NCBI GenBank assembly: GCA_902362275.1
Contig: CABIWB010000006.1
Span: 17,719-62,400, forward strand
DNA: 44,682 bases
Source of the DNA: Coriobacteriaceae bacterium
Lineage (GTDB): Bacteria; Actinomycetota; Coriobacteriia; Coriobacteriales; Coriobacteriaceae
Reading direction: 5' to 3'
Below the pieces are notes generated by a model, which was not told the DNA's origin, did no database searches, and saw nothing but the letters and a program-made list of their open reading frames with translations. The position numbers and the translations under genes were made by a program. Positions 13,914 to 22,914 of the stretch are shown piece by piece; within the stretch, counting starts at the first letter, position 1; every line of letters starts with the position of its first letter.

Positions 13914-16745
13914 CTACTCCCCCAACAGGGCCTTCTCGGGCGTGATGGGCAGCGAGCGAACCTGGTGGCCGGTGGCGTGTGCCACGGCCGAGGCCACGGC
14001 GGCGAGCGGCGTGTTGATGACGACCTCGCCGATCGACTTGGCGCCAAACGGACCCGTCGGCTCGTAGCTCGGCTCAAAGGCCACGCGAATGCTGCCGATA
14101 TCCAGGCGCGTAGGCAGCTTGTAGCTCATAAAGTTGCCAGTGCGCAGACGACCGCGCTCATCGTGCTCGACAATCTCATAGAGCGCGTGACCGATACCCT
14201 GGGCAATGCCGCCCTCGGCCTGGACGCGCGCGAGCGCCTCGTTGATCACGGTGCCGCAGTCGACGGCCGCCGCGTAGTCCACCACGGTCACCTTGCCGGT
14301 GGCCTTGTCGACCTCGACCTCGGCAATGCCGGCCATAAACGGCGGGGGCGAAACGGGCAGGCAGGCAGAAGCATGCGAGGTGAGCGCGTCGCCGCCCGCG
14401 ATGTTCTTGACGCACAGGTTGGCAAAGTCGCGCAGCGTGAGGTAGCGGTTCTGCTCGCGAGCGGCGCGCTCGTCGGACAGACGCACGTACTGGCCATCGA
14501 AGACCACGTCGGCGGCGTCCACGTCCCACATCTGGGCGGCCTTGGCGCAGATCTTCTCACGCAGCTCGGTCGCGGCGTTCTTGGCGGCAAGGCCCGTCAC
14601 GTAGGTACCGGAGCTCGCGTACGAGCCGGCGTCGAACGGCGACACATCGGTGTCCACGCCGCGCACCACGATCAGCGAGCTCTCCACGCCCAACTCCTCA
14701 GCGGCAATCTGCGCCAGGATCGTATCGACGCCCATTCCGTTATCGGTGGCGCCGGTCGAAAGCGTAATAAAGCCGTCCTCTTCCAGGCGCATGTCGATGC
14801 CGGCGATATCCACGTTGGAAATGCCCGAGCCCTGCATGGTGAGCGCGCAACCCAGGGCGCGCACACGGTCGCCCAGGTCCACGGCCAGCGGCTTGTCACG
14901 CCAACCGATCATGTCCATCGCGCGCAGCAGGCAGCGGTCGAGTGCGCAGGCGTTAAGCTTCTCGTTGTAGTACTGCGGCATGATCTCGCCCTCGCGCACG
15001 ATGTTCTTAAGGCGCAGGTCGGCGGGGTCCATGTGCAGCATGTCGGCGAGCTCGTTGACGGCGCTCTCCACGGCAAACTGGCCCTGGGTGGCACCGTAGC
15101 CGCGATACGCGCCGCCGCGGTTGGTGTTGGTGTAGACGGCGTCCCAGCTAAAGCGGCTCGCCTTCACATGGTTGTAGATGGGCAGGCTCTTGTGGCCCGA
15201 AAGGCCGATCGTCGTGGTGGCATGCTCGCCATAGGCCCCGGCGTTGGACAGTGTGTGCAGATCGATGGCCGTGATAGTGCCGTCGTTCATGGCGCCCAGC
15301 TTAACGGTCATCTGCATCTGGTGACGCGAGTTGCCCGCGGTGATGGTCTCCACGCGGGTGTAGCAGCAGTAGCTCGGACGGCCGGTCTGCTGCGTCACGA
15401 ACGCCACGAAGATCTCGCAGCAGCCCGTCTGCTTGGAGCCAAAGCCGCCGCCGATGCGCGGCTTAATGACCTGCACCTGCGACTGCGGAATGTCGAGCGA
15501 CTGCGCGACCATGCGGCGCACGTGGAAGGGCACCTGCGTGGAGGTGGTCACCGAAATGCGGCCGAACGCGTCGGTCGTCGCGAAGGCGCGGAAGGTCTCC
15601 ATGGGCGCGGTCTGCGTGGCCTGGCTGGTGTAGGTGCGGGTAAAGACGATGTCGCTCTGGGCGATCGCCTCGTCCAAGTCGCCATAATCGCTGGTACCGC
15701 TGCACACCAGGTTGCGCGAGACATCCCCGCCCTGTGGGAACATAAAGGTCACGTCGCCCTCGGGATGGACCACGATGTCGTTATCGAGTGCTTGGGTAAA
15801 GTCGAGCAGCGGCTCGAGCACCTCATAGTCGACCTTAATGAGTTTGAGCGCCTTGTCGGCAGCCTCCTCAGTCTCGGCGGCGACGATTGCCACCTCTTCG
15901 TTTTGGTAACGGACGAGATTCTCGAGGATCAAGCGGTCGTAGGGGCTCGGCTGCGGATAGCTCTGGCCGGCGATGGTAAAGCGGCGCTTGGGCACGTCCT
16001 CGTAGGTGTAGACGCCCACGACGCCGGGCACCTTCAGTGCGCGCGACGTATCGATGGAGCGAATCTTGGCGCGCGCATACGGGCTGCGCTTGAGCTTAAC
16101 GATGAGCGCGCCGGCGGGCACCATATCGCCGGTGTAGACCGGACGACCCTCGAGCAGGGCCTTCGAGTCCTTCTTGGGCTGCTTGTGGGTGATCTGCTTG
16201 TAGGTGACGCCGTCAGAGCTGGTGTTATTGACCGGCAGCCCGGGCATCTCGAAGCCCACCTGCACGCCGGACTCGTTGAGGAAGCGCACAATGGCGCGCA
16301 GCTGGCTCTCGTAGCCGCTGCAGCGGCAGAGGTTGCCGGCGAGCTGGCGCGAGAGCTCCTCGCGCGTCGCGACGAGGCTCGGATCCTCCTTGGCGGCGCG
16401 GGCAAGCGCCAGCACGTTCATGATAAGGCCGGGGGCGCAAAAACCGCACTGCTCAGCGCCTTCGGCAGCCATAGTGCGGGCAAGCGCCTCGGACTCGACC
16501 TTGAGGCCCTCGAGCGTGGTGACGGAGCGGCCCTCGACGCGCGCGGCAGGAACCGAGCAGCTCAGCACCGGGTCGCCGTCGAGCCACACCGTGCACAGAC
16601 CGCAGTTGGTGGTTTCGCAGGCACAGCGCACCGACGCGCAACCCTGCTCACGCAAAAGCGAAAAGAGCATGGTGTCGGGGGCAATCTGAACCTTGACCTT
16701 GCGGCCGTTGAGCGTAAAGGAAAGATCGATGAGTTTGGCAGCCAT
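13914..16745 (-). CDS. Molybdenum hydroxylase, fused iron-sulfur and molybdopterin subunits (xanthine dehydrogenase family)
   Basis: This 943-residue protein joins a small [2Fe-2S] subunit and a large Mo subunit. The plant-type cluster is C43-x4-C48-x2-C51-x11-C63 (CETTNCGLC). The second cluster domain has QCGFCAPG and NLCRCSGY (about 117-162). The Mo-cofactor part starts near residue 205 and includes KIRSIDTSRALKVPGVVGVY, RIGGGFGSKQTG, GGAYRGYGATQGQFAVE and the C-terminal GAKSIGEVVINTPLAA, whose Glu is in the catalytic position of xanthine dehydrogenase. It should hydroxylate a purine, nicotinate or other heterocycle, with water as oxygen source. The substrate cannot be told from sequence. 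The FAD subunit gene lies directly upstream and overlaps by one base (TAATG). Such enzymes in selenium-using anaerobes sometimes need labile Se, which fits the neighbourhood but is inference. Confidence 0.85.
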   Translation of the reverse strand: MAAKLIDLSFTLNGRKVKVQIAPDTMLFSLLREQGCASVRCACETTNCGLCTVWLDGDPVLSCSVPAARVEGRSVTTLEGLKVESEALARTMAAEGAEQCGFCAPGLIMNVLALARAAKEDPSLVATREELSRQLAGNLCRCSGYESQLRAIVRFLNESGVQVGFEMPGLPVNNTSSDGVTYKQITHKQPKKDSKALLEGRPVYTGDMVPAGALIVKLKRSPYARAKIRSIDTSRALKVPGVVGVYTYEDVPKRRFTIAGQSYPQPSPYDRLILENLVRYQNEEVAIVAAETEEAADKALKLIKVDYEVLEPLLDFTQALDNDIVVHPEGDVTFMFPQGGDVSRNLVCSGTSDYGDLDEAIAQSDIVFTRTYTSQATQTAPMETFRAFATTDAFGRISVTTSTQVPFHVRRMVAQSLDIPQSQVQVIKPRIGGGFGSKQTGCCEIFVAFVTQQTGRPSYCCYTRVETITAGNSRHQMQMTVKLGAMNDGTITAIDLHTLSNAGAYGEHATTTIGLSGHKSLPIYNHVKASRFSWDAVYTNTNRGGAYRGYGATQGQFAVESAVNELADMLHMDPADLRLKNIVREGEIMPQYYNEKLNACALDRCLLRAMDMIGWRDKPLAVDLGDRVRALGCALTMQGSGISNVDIAGIDMRLEEDGFITLSTGATDNGMGVDTILAQIAAEELGVESSLIVVRGVDTDVSPFDAGSYASSGTYVTGLAAKNAATELREKICAKAAQMWDVDAADVVFDGQYVRLSDERAAREQNRYLTLRDFANLCVKNIAGGDALTSHASACLPVSPPPFMAGIAEVEVDKATGKVTVVDYAAAVDCGTVINEALARVQAEGGIAQGIGHALYEIVEHDERGRLRTGNFMSYKLPTRLDIGSIRVAFEPSYEPTGPFGAKSIGEVVINTPLAAVASAVAHATGHQVRSLPITPEKALLGE

Positions 16746-17659
16746 TAGCGCACCTCGCTAGAATCGACGCCGGGCACGCGGCGGCAGGAATACTCGTCCG
16801 TGGCAAACTTAGGAATCTGCACGCCCTCGAGCTCGCGGGCAAGCGCGGCCGAAAGCTCGATGCCGGCGGCACGGCGCACGGCCTGGACAGCGAGCGGAGC
16901 CGAGATGCGGCGGCGGTAGTCGGCCGAGCCCCACAGGTTGGTGCCGTAGCTCAGCGATCGCACGGATGCGGCCAGGGCGCGAAGCTCGTCCTCGGAAGGC
17001 TGCTCGGCGGTAAGGCCGCATGCCTCGCCCTGCAGCAGGGTCGCGCGCAGCGGGCGGGCACCCACGGTGACATGCCAGGAGCCGTCCCACCAGGCGGCGG
17101 TAACGTTCAGCGAGGGAAAGTCGGTCGCGGCCTTGCGCACGGCCTCGTAGCTTGCACGGTAATCGTGCTTAACGACCACGACGCGCTCGATAACGTCGCG
17201 CACGTAGCCCATGTCGACGAACTCCGCGAGCGGCACGCGGCCGGCGCCCGTCAGCTCAACATAGGAATCGAGCGCCAGGAAAGCCGAAAGCACGTCCGAG
17301 AAGCCAAAGCGGCCGTAGATGCTGCCGCCCACCGTGGCGGTATTGCGCAGCTGCACGCCCACGATGTCGTGGACGGCGAACTCAAAGACATTGTTGACAA
17401 GCGCGTTGAGCCCGGCATGACGCTCGAGCTGGCGCAGGGTACACATGGCACCGATGCGAAACTCGTTCTCGGTCTCCTCGATCTGATCGAGTCCGCAGGC
17501 CGAAAGGTCAATCGCCGTCGCCACACGACGCGAACCCAGGCGCATCCAGATGCCGCCGCCCACAATCTTGTTGTTGCGGTTCTTCTGCAAGAGCTCATAG
17601 GCTTCGGCCGCGTTTCCAACACGGACGTAGGTACCGAACTTGAGCACGTTCTCCCCCAT
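16745..17659 (-). CDS. FAD-binding subunit of the molybdenum hydroxylase
   Basis: This 304-residue protein of the CoxM/XdhB family carries the FAD that takes electrons from the [2Fe-2S] clusters of the next gene product. The pyrophosphate-binding motif is VGGGIWMRLG (33-42), and the second signature is LRNTATVGGSIYG (about 110-122). The C-terminal CO-dehydrogenase flavoprotein domain follows. Its TAA overlaps the ATG of the Mo subunit, so the two are translationally coupled. ATG 17659 is preceded by GGGGGAG-like sequence only at a distance; GTGAAGAGATGGGGG suggests the first codon is correct. Confidence 0.85.
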   Translation of the reverse strand: MGENVLKFGTYVRVGNAAEAYELLQKNRNNKIVGGGIWMRLGSRRVATAIDLSACGLDQIEETENEFRIGAMCTLRQLERHAGLNALVNNVFEFAVHDIVGVQLRNTATVGGSIYGRFGFSDVLSAFLALDSYVELTGAGRVPLAEFVDMGYVRDVIERVVVVKHDYRASYEAVRKAATDFPSLNVTAAWWDGSWHVTVGARPLRATLLQGEACGLTAEQPSEDELRALAASVRSLSYGTNLWGSADYRRRISAPLAVQAVRRAAGIELSAALARELEGVQIPKFATDEYSCRRVPGVDSSEVR

Positions 17660-17742
17660 CTCTTCACTTGTCCAGTACTTTTAAGTGTACCAAACGAGGG
17701 GCCGCACACCGTTTTAGGACAAAATCCACCCACCCATCCATA
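17660..17742. other. Upstream region of the molybdenum hydroxylase operon
   Basis: This 83-bp segment precedes the FAD subunit start. It should contain the operon promoter. I see no operator-like palindrome here apart from the repeat that follows. Confidence 0.3.
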
Positions 17743-17809
17743 ACTTGCGGTGATATACGGACTGATTAGCCGTTCTGGGACGCTAAACAGTCCGTATATC
17801 ACCGCAAGT
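17743..17809. repeat. 67-bp stem-loop repeat, copy 2 (class I, perfect arms)
   Basis: Arms 17743-17764 and 17788-17809 pair without mismatch and the pairing extends three more bases on each side (17740-17812). The core GCGGTGATATACGGACTG is identical to copy 1, and the loop is again 23 nt. It lies between the molybdenum hydroxylase operon and the gdhA terminator. Confidence 0.85.
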
Positions 17810-17831
17810 TATGAGGAGTCCTCCGGGATAG

Positions 17832-17861
17832 AAAAGGCTCCCAGCCAGATAGCTGGGAGCC
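17832..17861 (-). terminator. Intrinsic terminator of gdhA
   Basis: On the minus strand, GGCTCCCAGC, loop TATCTG, GCTGGGAGCC is a perfect 10-bp stem (17836-17845 with 17852-17861) followed by TTTT. It lies 27 bp after the gdhA stop. Confidence 0.92.
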
Positions 17862-17888
17862 TCATCACATGCTATGTCGAGCGAAGAT

Positions 17889-19244
17889 TTAGCAGACGCC
17901 CTGGGCGAGCATGGCGTCGGCAACCTTCAGGAAGCCGGCGATGTTGGCGCCCATGACAAAGTTGCCCTCCTGGCCGTACTCCTTGGCGGTGTCGTCCACG
18001 TTGTGGAACATGCCGCGCATGAGCTGCTCGAGCTTGCCGTCGACCTCCTCGAAGGTCCAGGACAGGTGCTCGGCGTTCTGGCTCATCTCCAGGCCGGACA
18101 CGAGCACGCCACCGGCGTTGGCAGCCTTACCGGGCATAAAGGCAACGCCGTTCTCCTGGAAGTAGGTCGTGGCCTCGATGGTCGTGGGCATGTTCGCGCC
18201 CTCGCCGACCACCTTGCAGCCGTTGGCGACGAGCGCCTGGGCATCCTCGAGCAGCAGCGTGTTCTCGCGAGCGCAGGGCAGCGCGATGTCGCAGGGCAGC
18301 TGCCAAACGCCGCGGCCGTCGCCCTCGTGCCACACGGCGTTGGGCTTCTCGTCAACGTACATAGCGAGCGTAACGCCCTTGTCGTGGCCAGAGCGCTTCT
18401 TGTTGTAGACATGCTCGAGCACGGTGTAGTCGATGCCGTCGGGATCCTCGACCCAGCCATGGGTGTCGGAGCAGGCCAGCACCTTGCCGCCGAGCTGGGA
18501 GACCTTCTGGACCGCGTAGATGGCGACGTTACCGGAGCCGTGAACGACGACGTTCTTGCCCTCGAAGGAGTCGCCGCGGCTCTTGAGGTACTCGTCCACA
18601 AAGTAGGCCAGGCCGTAGCCGGTGGCCTCGGTACGGGCGAGCGAGCCGCCAAAAGAGAGGCCCTTGCCGGTAAGGACGCCGGTCCACTCGTTAGTCAGGC
18701 GCTTGTACTGACCGAACAGGTAGGCAACCTCGCGGCCGCCAACGCCCAGGTCGCCGGCGGGAACGTCGGTGTTGGGGCCGATGTGGCGATAGAGCTCGGT
18801 CATGAAGGACTGGCAGAAGTGCATGATCTCGTTGTTGGACTTGCCCTTGGGGTCAAAGTCGGAACCGCCCTTGCCGCCGCCCATGGGAAGGGTGGTCAGG
18901 CTGTTCTTGAGGATCTGCTCCAGACCCAGGAACTTGAGCATGCCCAGGGTGACCGTCGGGTTAAAGCGCAGGCCGCCCTTGTAGGGTCCAATGGCAGAGT
19001 TGAACTCGACGCGGTAACCGCGGTTGACCTGGACCTTGCCCTGGTCGTCGACCCAGGGGACACGGAACATAACGATGCGCTCGGGCTCGACGAGGCGCTC
19101 CAGCAGGGCGGCCTCCTCGTACTCGGGGTGGGCGTCGAGCGCCGGCTGGATGGTGCCGAGGATCTCGGTCGCGGCCTGGATGAACTCAGGCTGCTCGGGA
19201 TAGCGGGCCTTGAGCTCGTCGAGAACTTTCTGCGTGTAGCTCAT
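17889..19244 (-). CDS. gdhA: NADP-specific glutamate dehydrogenase
   Basis: This 451-residue hexameric glutamate dehydrogenase interconverts 2-oxoglutarate plus ammonia and glutamate. The GGLRFNPTVTLGMLKFLG and PMGGGKGGSDFDPKGKS (120-136) blocks carry the substrate-binding and catalytic lysines, and TDVPAGDLGVGGREVAYLFG follows. The Rossmann part has VVHGSGNVAIYAVQK. I start at ATG 19244 behind GGAGGAAGC; a longer in-frame extension to 19448 would cross intergenic sequence and is not family-like. It has its own terminator and a leader with a hairpin, so it is probably monocistronic. Confidence 0.93.
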   Translation of the reverse strand: MSYTQKVLDELKARYPEQPEFIQAATEILGTIQPALDAHPEYEEAALLERLVEPERIVMFRVPWVDDQGKVQVNRGYRVEFNSAIGPYKGGLRFNPTVTLGMLKFLGLEQILKNSLTTLPMGGGKGGSDFDPKGKSNNEIMHFCQSFMTELYRHIGPNTDVPAGDLGVGGREVAYLFGQYKRLTNEWTGVLTGKGLSFGGSLARTEATGYGLAYFVDEYLKSRGDSFEGKNVVVHGSGNVAIYAVQKVSQLGGKVLACSDTHGWVEDPDGIDYTVLEHVYNKKRSGHDKGVTLAMYVDEKPNAVWHEGDGRGVWQLPCDIALPCARENTLLLEDAQALVANGCKVVGEGANMPTTIEATTYFQENGVAFMPGKAANAGGVLVSGLEMSQNAEHLSWTFEEVDGKLEQLMRGMFHNVDDTAKEYGQEGNFVMGANIAGFLKVADAMLAQGVC

Positions 19245-19500
19245 GCTTCCTCCAATGATGGGAAACGAAAATGTTGGTCGCGGCACCCTATGCGCCGCGA
19301 ACTTTATCGAGTATGGATAATATCGCACTGTTGCAGCAAAGTTTCGCATAAGCCGACGAGCGGATGTTTCGTTTTGATTACGATGCAGGTAGAAGCGTTT
19401 TTGAGTGCCTGACGTGCAAAACCCGTGTTTCAAACCTGTTTCGTCCACGTGTTCTAAACCACCACATTGGGGACAGGCACCTTTGTGGTGGTGTTGGTGG
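19245..19500 (-). other. gdhA leader with two hairpins
   Basis: The 256-bp gap upstream of gdhA has no gene. CGCGGC (19279-19284) and GCCGCG (19294-19299) form a hairpin in what is probably the 5' untranslated region. ACCACCACA (19458-19466) and TGTGGTGGT (19484-19492) form a perfect 9-bp stem around a loop containing GGGGACAGGCACC. The latter lies just after the DUF3343 gene and may be its terminator, though the U-tract is poor. Confidence 0.5.
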
Positions 19501-19896
19501 TTAGAGGACGAGCTGGTGGTAGTCGGCGGGGGTTACGCGGCCCTCGGTGGCGGCGCGGAAGGCGGCGAGGGCATCGCCCGAGAACGGCATGGCCCAGCAC
19601 AGTCCGCAGCCGGCGGTGATGGAGCCGGGCAGCGGCATGATGCGCCCAGGAACACCGGCGGCAAGGCACAGCTGTTCGCATTCCATCACATCGAAGGTGC
19701 TGTCGAACGACACGATGATTTTGCGTTCATGGTCGAGAGCATCACCGGACGGGCCTTCGCGGTGTGCATCGCGATACGCCGCGGCGGCCGCTTCCTCTTC
19801 CGCAGTATGTCCACAGCCACCGCAACCGCAGGTACAGGGTTCGGACCCGTCGCAAGTGCAAGGTTCTCCCGTGTCGGGACAAATATCGTGAGACAT
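19501..19896 (-). CDS. DUF3343 domain protein with cysteine-rich N-terminus (putative Se/S carrier-like)
   Basis: This 131-residue protein has two parts. Residues 1-30 hold eight cysteines, mostly in CxC pairs (CPDTGEPCTCDG, CTCGCGGCGH). Residues 58-131 match DUF3343, a small domain described in Pfam as Se/S-carrier-like: IVSFDSTFDVMECEQLC, GRIMPLPGSITAGCGLCWAM. The GCGLC motif near 97-100 has the conserved family cysteine plus an extra one. It ends the selA-selB-selC-mobA series, 15 bp after mobA, with GGAG as ribosome-binding site. Selenium handling is a reasonable inference from family and location; the Cys-rich leader could bind metal or selenium. No reaction is established. Confidence 0.7.
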   Translation of the reverse strand: MSHDICPDTGEPCTCDGSEPCTCGCGGCGHTAEEEAAAAAYRDAHREGPSGDALDHERKIIVSFDSTFDVMECEQLCLAAGVPGRIMPLPGSITAGCGLCWAMPFSGDALAAFRAATEGRVTPADYHQLVL

Positions 19897-19911
19897 GGCA
19901 ACTCCAATCGT

Positions 19912-20544
19912 CTAGGCGAGCAGCTCGGCTGCCGCAAACTCCTCGGGTGTATTGACGTTTTCGAAGCAGAGCGTGGAGCCCGCGGCCTTAACGATCTGCG
20001 GCTCATCCAAATACCCGGCGTTCACCCGGTCGATCAGGCAGCGAATTCGCTGACGGTCACCGGCAAGCAGCTCGCAAGCGATCGGCACGCAGGCCTCGCG
20101 GCGCCAGACGGCGCAAAGCGGCTCAATCCCCCGCTCCTCGCGCGGCACGCACACGTCGAGCGCCTCGGCCTCAACACGATCGGCAAGCGCGCCGATCAGT
20201 TCTGGCGAGACGAACGGCATATCGCAGGCGACGATCGCCACGAGCGGCAATCGGGCCGCGGCCAACGAGCTCGCGATGCCGCGCATGGCACCCGCCGGTC
20301 CTTCAAGGTCCGCCACCACACGCGGCACCAGGCCGCCAAACGCGCGCTCCTCAAGATAGGCAAGCTCGCTGGGACGCGAAGTCGTCACGACCAACTCGCC
20401 GGCAACTGGCGCCAGCCGACCCAGCACACGCTCGATGAGCGGCTCGCCGCAAAACGCCATGCGCGCCTTATCGCAGCCCATGCGCGAGGACAGCCCGCCC
20501 GCTTGGACGACACAAGAAAGATCGGCCCGTCTTACGGTAGTCAT
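19912..20544 (-). CDS. mobA: Molybdenum cofactor guanylyltransferase MobA
   Basis: This 210-residue nucleotidyltransferase transfers GMP from GTP to molybdopterin, making the guanine dinucleotide form used by FdhF and other DMSO-reductase-family enzymes. The signature VVQAGGLSSRMGCDKARM near residues 12-29 is the LAGGxSxRMGxDK motif, and IVACDMPFVSPELI holds the metal-binding Asp. I start at ATG 20544, preceded by GGGGGTGG about 8 nt upstream; a longer frame runs back over the tRNA-Sec gene and is not real. It lies between selC and the DUF3343 gene, linking molybdenum and selenium supply. Confidence 0.88.
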   Translation of the reverse strand: MTTVRRADLSCVVQAGGLSSRMGCDKARMAFCGEPLIERVLGRLAPVAGELVVTTSRPSELAYLEERAFGGLVPRVVADLEGPAGAMRGIASSLAAARLPLVAIVACDMPFVSPELIGALADRVEAEALDVCVPREERGIEPLCAVWRREACVPIACELLAGDRQRIRCLIDRVNAGYLDEPQIVKAAGSTLCFENVNTPEEFAAAELLA

Positions 20545-20633
20545 ACGGCAAACCACCCCCATCGGCATGCTCAAAACCCAACATACGAAGCCAAATACCG
20601 TCGCCGATAAAGCGGGCGGCACGGCAAACCCAT

Positions 20634-20689
20634 GCAAAAACAAAACAGCGCCTTTGCGGCACGCAGCAAGACCGCGAGCACAAAAGCGC
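20634..20689 (-). terminator. Intrinsic terminator of selC
   Basis: On the minus strand, GCGCTTTTGTG (20689-20679) pairs with CGCAAAGGCGC (20658-20648) over 11 bp including two G-U pairs, followed by TGTTTTGTTTTTG. It begins 11 nt after the tRNA CCA end. Confidence 0.75.
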
Positions 20690-20699
20690 TGGTAGCGTA

Positions 20700-20796
20700 T
20701 GGCGGGAACGTATGTGAATCGAACACATCCAAGACGTTTTGCACGCCTCGCAACGGTTTTGAGGACCGCGGAGCCCACCGGAGCCCATCCGTTCCC
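20700..20796 (-). tRNA. selC: Selenocysteine tRNA (anticodon UCA)
   Basis: Read on the minus strand from 20796 the 97-nt molecule starts GGGAACGGATGG and ends GCCA with an encoded CCA (20700-20702). The acceptor GGGAACG pairs with CGTTCCC. The D-stem is six base pairs, GGGCTC with GGGCTC (two G-U pairs), closed by the tetraloop CGGT, a hallmark of bacterial tRNA-Sec. The anticodon loop CCTCAAA within CGGT.../ACCG gives UCA. The long variable arm is GAGGCGT...ACGTCTT. The T-arm is ATGTG-TTCGATT-CACAT. It lies downstream of selB and has its own terminator. Confidence 0.95.
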
Positions 20797-20854
20797 AAGT
20801 GCGGAGGTATTTTACCAAACCGAAACGGCTCCATCCCAAAAAAGACGAGCAAGA

Positions 20855-20921
20855 AGTTGCGGCGGAATAGTTCTTGCTTAGGCTGCAAAACCCCAAAAAC
20901 AGGAACTATTTCACCGCAACT
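20855..20921. repeat. 67-bp stem-loop repeat, copy 3 (class II, degenerate left arm)
   Basis: Arms 20855-20876 and 20900-20921 pair with three mismatches or G-U pairs around a 23-nt loop. The intact right arm is CAGGAACTATTTCACCGC, the reverse complement of GCGGTGAAATAGTTCCTG. It lies in the gap between selB and selC. Confidence 0.75.
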
Positions 20922-20946
20922 GAGGAGGCGGGAGCGGGTGACCGGC

Positions 20947-22914
20947 CTAGCGTAGGGACCTCAGGCCGCCGGCTTCCTTGTCGAGCACCGTAAAGCGCAC
21001 GGCATCCAGGTGCTCCAAGATGCTGATGGCACGTTTGCGCGACACACCCAGCGCCTCGCGCAGCACGCTCGTGGTGGCAGCGCCGCCGGCTGCCTCAATG
21101 GCGGCGGCAACAAGCTCGCGCGCATGGGCCTCGGCGGCAGCGGACAGAGCAACGTCGCGCTCGACCTTAACGATCGAGCGATTGAGCGAAAGCTCGCGCA
21201 GGGCACGCGTCATGGTGTCGCGACCGAGCTGCAGCTGTTCGCCCACCTCGGGAAGCGCCGGTGCATCCAGGCCAGCCTCATCAAGCAGCGCGACGATGCG
21301 CTCGCAAGCCTCTCGCACCACGCGTGCCGCCGCGGCGGCCGAATGCGGATCGAATACCTCGGCACCCTCGGCGGCGCACACGCCACGCGAGCAGCCCTCG
21401 GCAATCAGAGCCGCGGCAACGCCATCATCAGCGGCAGGCCACGCAGCATGGGCAACGGCGCCGGGCGTAAAGCCCGTCTCCTTGGGAGACGCCGCGTGCA
21501 TGGCTGACAGGGTCGCCGCCAGTGCATCCATCGCAGCGTCGAGCACCACGGCGTCCGCCAAGTAGTCCGCATCACCCACAGCAAGCTTGCGAACAGAGCC
21601 CTGCGACACCAACCCGCGCAGTGCGGCATCGACCTCGCCGACACCAAGATCCAAAGCGTCGGCAACATTAACCGCCGTAACTGGCAGCATCTGCAGCGCC
21701 AGCCAAGCGCCCACACCGCCCGCGGTATCGCCGGACTCAAGCGCCGCAAACAGTGCGCGCTCGCCGGCAGAAAGCTCGCGCGAACGACGGCAACGCGAAA
21801 GCAGCACACGCCCGCCGCCGATGAGCATAACGGGCGAATACGACAGCACCACAGCATGGTCTCCGGCTCGCAGCGGCAGCGGCTCCTCCAAGCGCACCTG
21901 CACGGTATGGGTCTCGCCCACCGCCATGGGGGCCTCGCCCTCCAAAAGCATGATGCGGCCGACAACCTCGGCCGTGCCGGCCATCACATGCACACGCGCG
22001 CCCGACTCGAGCACGCGCGGCTTGGCTCCCTCGCGACCCAGGTAGGTGAACGTCATCATAAAGCGCAACGTCTGACCAAAGCGATCCGCCACGCCGAGCA
22101 TCTCACCGCGATCGAGCGCGGCAACACCATCGCCCACCAAGTTGAGTGCCACGCGCTGTCCGGACAGTGCTCGCGGCGTATCACCATGCACCTGAATCCC
22201 GCGCACGCGACAAGCCGTACGCGACGGCAAGGCCATCAGCTCGTCGCCCACCGCAACCGGCGCATCGTGCAGCGTTCCCGTCACGACGGTGCCGACGCCC
22301 TTGATCGTAAAGCAGCGGTCAATCGGCAGGCGCGGCGCGGCATTGCTCCGATCAGAACGGTCGCGGCAGGCGTCCCAGCAGGCACTTACCTGTTCATCGA
22401 GCACCGCAAGCAGCCCGTCGATCCCCTCGCCCGTCTTGGACGACACTGGCACAATCGGCGCGCCCGCAAACACGGTATCCGACAAAAAGTCATCGACATC
22501 GAGCTCGGCAAGCTCGGTCATCTCGGCATCGGCCAGGTCACACATAGTCAGCGCGACCACCATATGCGTGACGCCCAGCAGCTCCAGCACGTGCACGTGC
22601 TCGCGCGTCTGCGGCATTACGCCCTCAACGGCAGAGACCACCAGCACGGCAACGTCGATGCCTGTCGCACCCTGCACCATGGCGCGCAGGTAATGCGCGT
22701 GGCCCGGCACGTCGACCAGACCAACGATCTTGCCGCTCGGTAGTACCAGCTCGCCAAAGCCCAGCTCCACCGTCATGCCGCGACGACGCTCGACCTCCAG
22801 GCGGTCGGGATTCTTGCCGGTCAGCGCCTCGATCAGCGCCGACTTACCGTGGTCGACGTGGCCCGCCGTGCCAACGATAACGGGACACTCCACCAGCGCC
22901 TGAACCTCACTCAT
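20947..22914 (-). CDS. selB: Selenocysteine-specific translation elongation factor SelB
   Basis: This 655-residue GTPase delivers Sec-tRNA to ribosomes halted at UGA by binding a SECIS hairpin. Domain 1 has the P-loop GTAGHVDHGKSALIEA (15-30), RRRGMTVELGFG as switch I, DVPGHAHYLRAM as G3, and the T-M-C-D segment replacing NKxD. Domains 2 and 3 follow (CFTIKGVGTVVTGTLH). The C-terminal third contains the winged-helix repeats that bind mRNA, ending near FTVLDKEAGGL. It overlaps the selA stop by four bases (ATGA). The matching client in this window is fdhF at 39291-41513. Confidence 0.93.
   Translation of the reverse strand: MSEVQALVECPVIVGTAGHVDHGKSALIEALTGKNPDRLEVERRRGMTVELGFGELVLPSGKIVGLVDVPGHAHYLRAMVQGATGIDVAVLVVSAVEGVMPQTREHVHVLELLGVTHMVVALTMCDLADAEMTELAELDVDDFLSDTVFAGAPIVPVSSKTGEGIDGLLAVLDEQVSACWDACRDRSDRSNAAPRLPIDRCFTIKGVGTVVTGTLHDAPVAVGDELMALPSRTACRVRGIQVHGDTPRALSGQRVALNLVGDGVAALDRGEMLGVADRFGQTLRFMMTFTYLGREGAKPRVLESGARVHVMAGTAEVVGRIMLLEGEAPMAVGETHTVQVRLEEPLPLRAGDHAVVLSYSPVMLIGGGRVLLSRCRRSRELSAGERALFAALESGDTAGGVGAWLALQMLPVTAVNVADALDLGVGEVDAALRGLVSQGSVRKLAVGDADYLADAVVLDAAMDALAATLSAMHAASPKETGFTPGAVAHAAWPAADDGVAAALIAEGCSRGVCAAEGAEVFDPHSAAAAARVVREACERIVALLDEAGLDAPALPEVGEQLQLGRDTMTRALRELSLNRSIVKVERDVALSAAAEAHARELVAAAIEAAGGAATTSVLREALGVSRKRAISILEHLDAVRFTVLDKEAGGLRSLR

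Noticed and set aside
13875..16748. A 957-codon open frame on the plus strand opposite the molybdenum hydroxylase
   Set aside because: Antisense shadow; the minus-strand protein has complete Fe-S and Mo motifs and a terminator.
19245..19448. A 68-residue N-terminal extension of GdhA
   Set aside because: The extension is unlike glutamate dehydrogenases, and GGAGGAAGC precedes the internal ATG at 19244.
20545..20778. An N-terminal extension of MobA reaching back to 20778
   Set aside because: It would translate through the tRNA-Sec gene and its terminator; the MobA family starts at the residue encoded at 20544.
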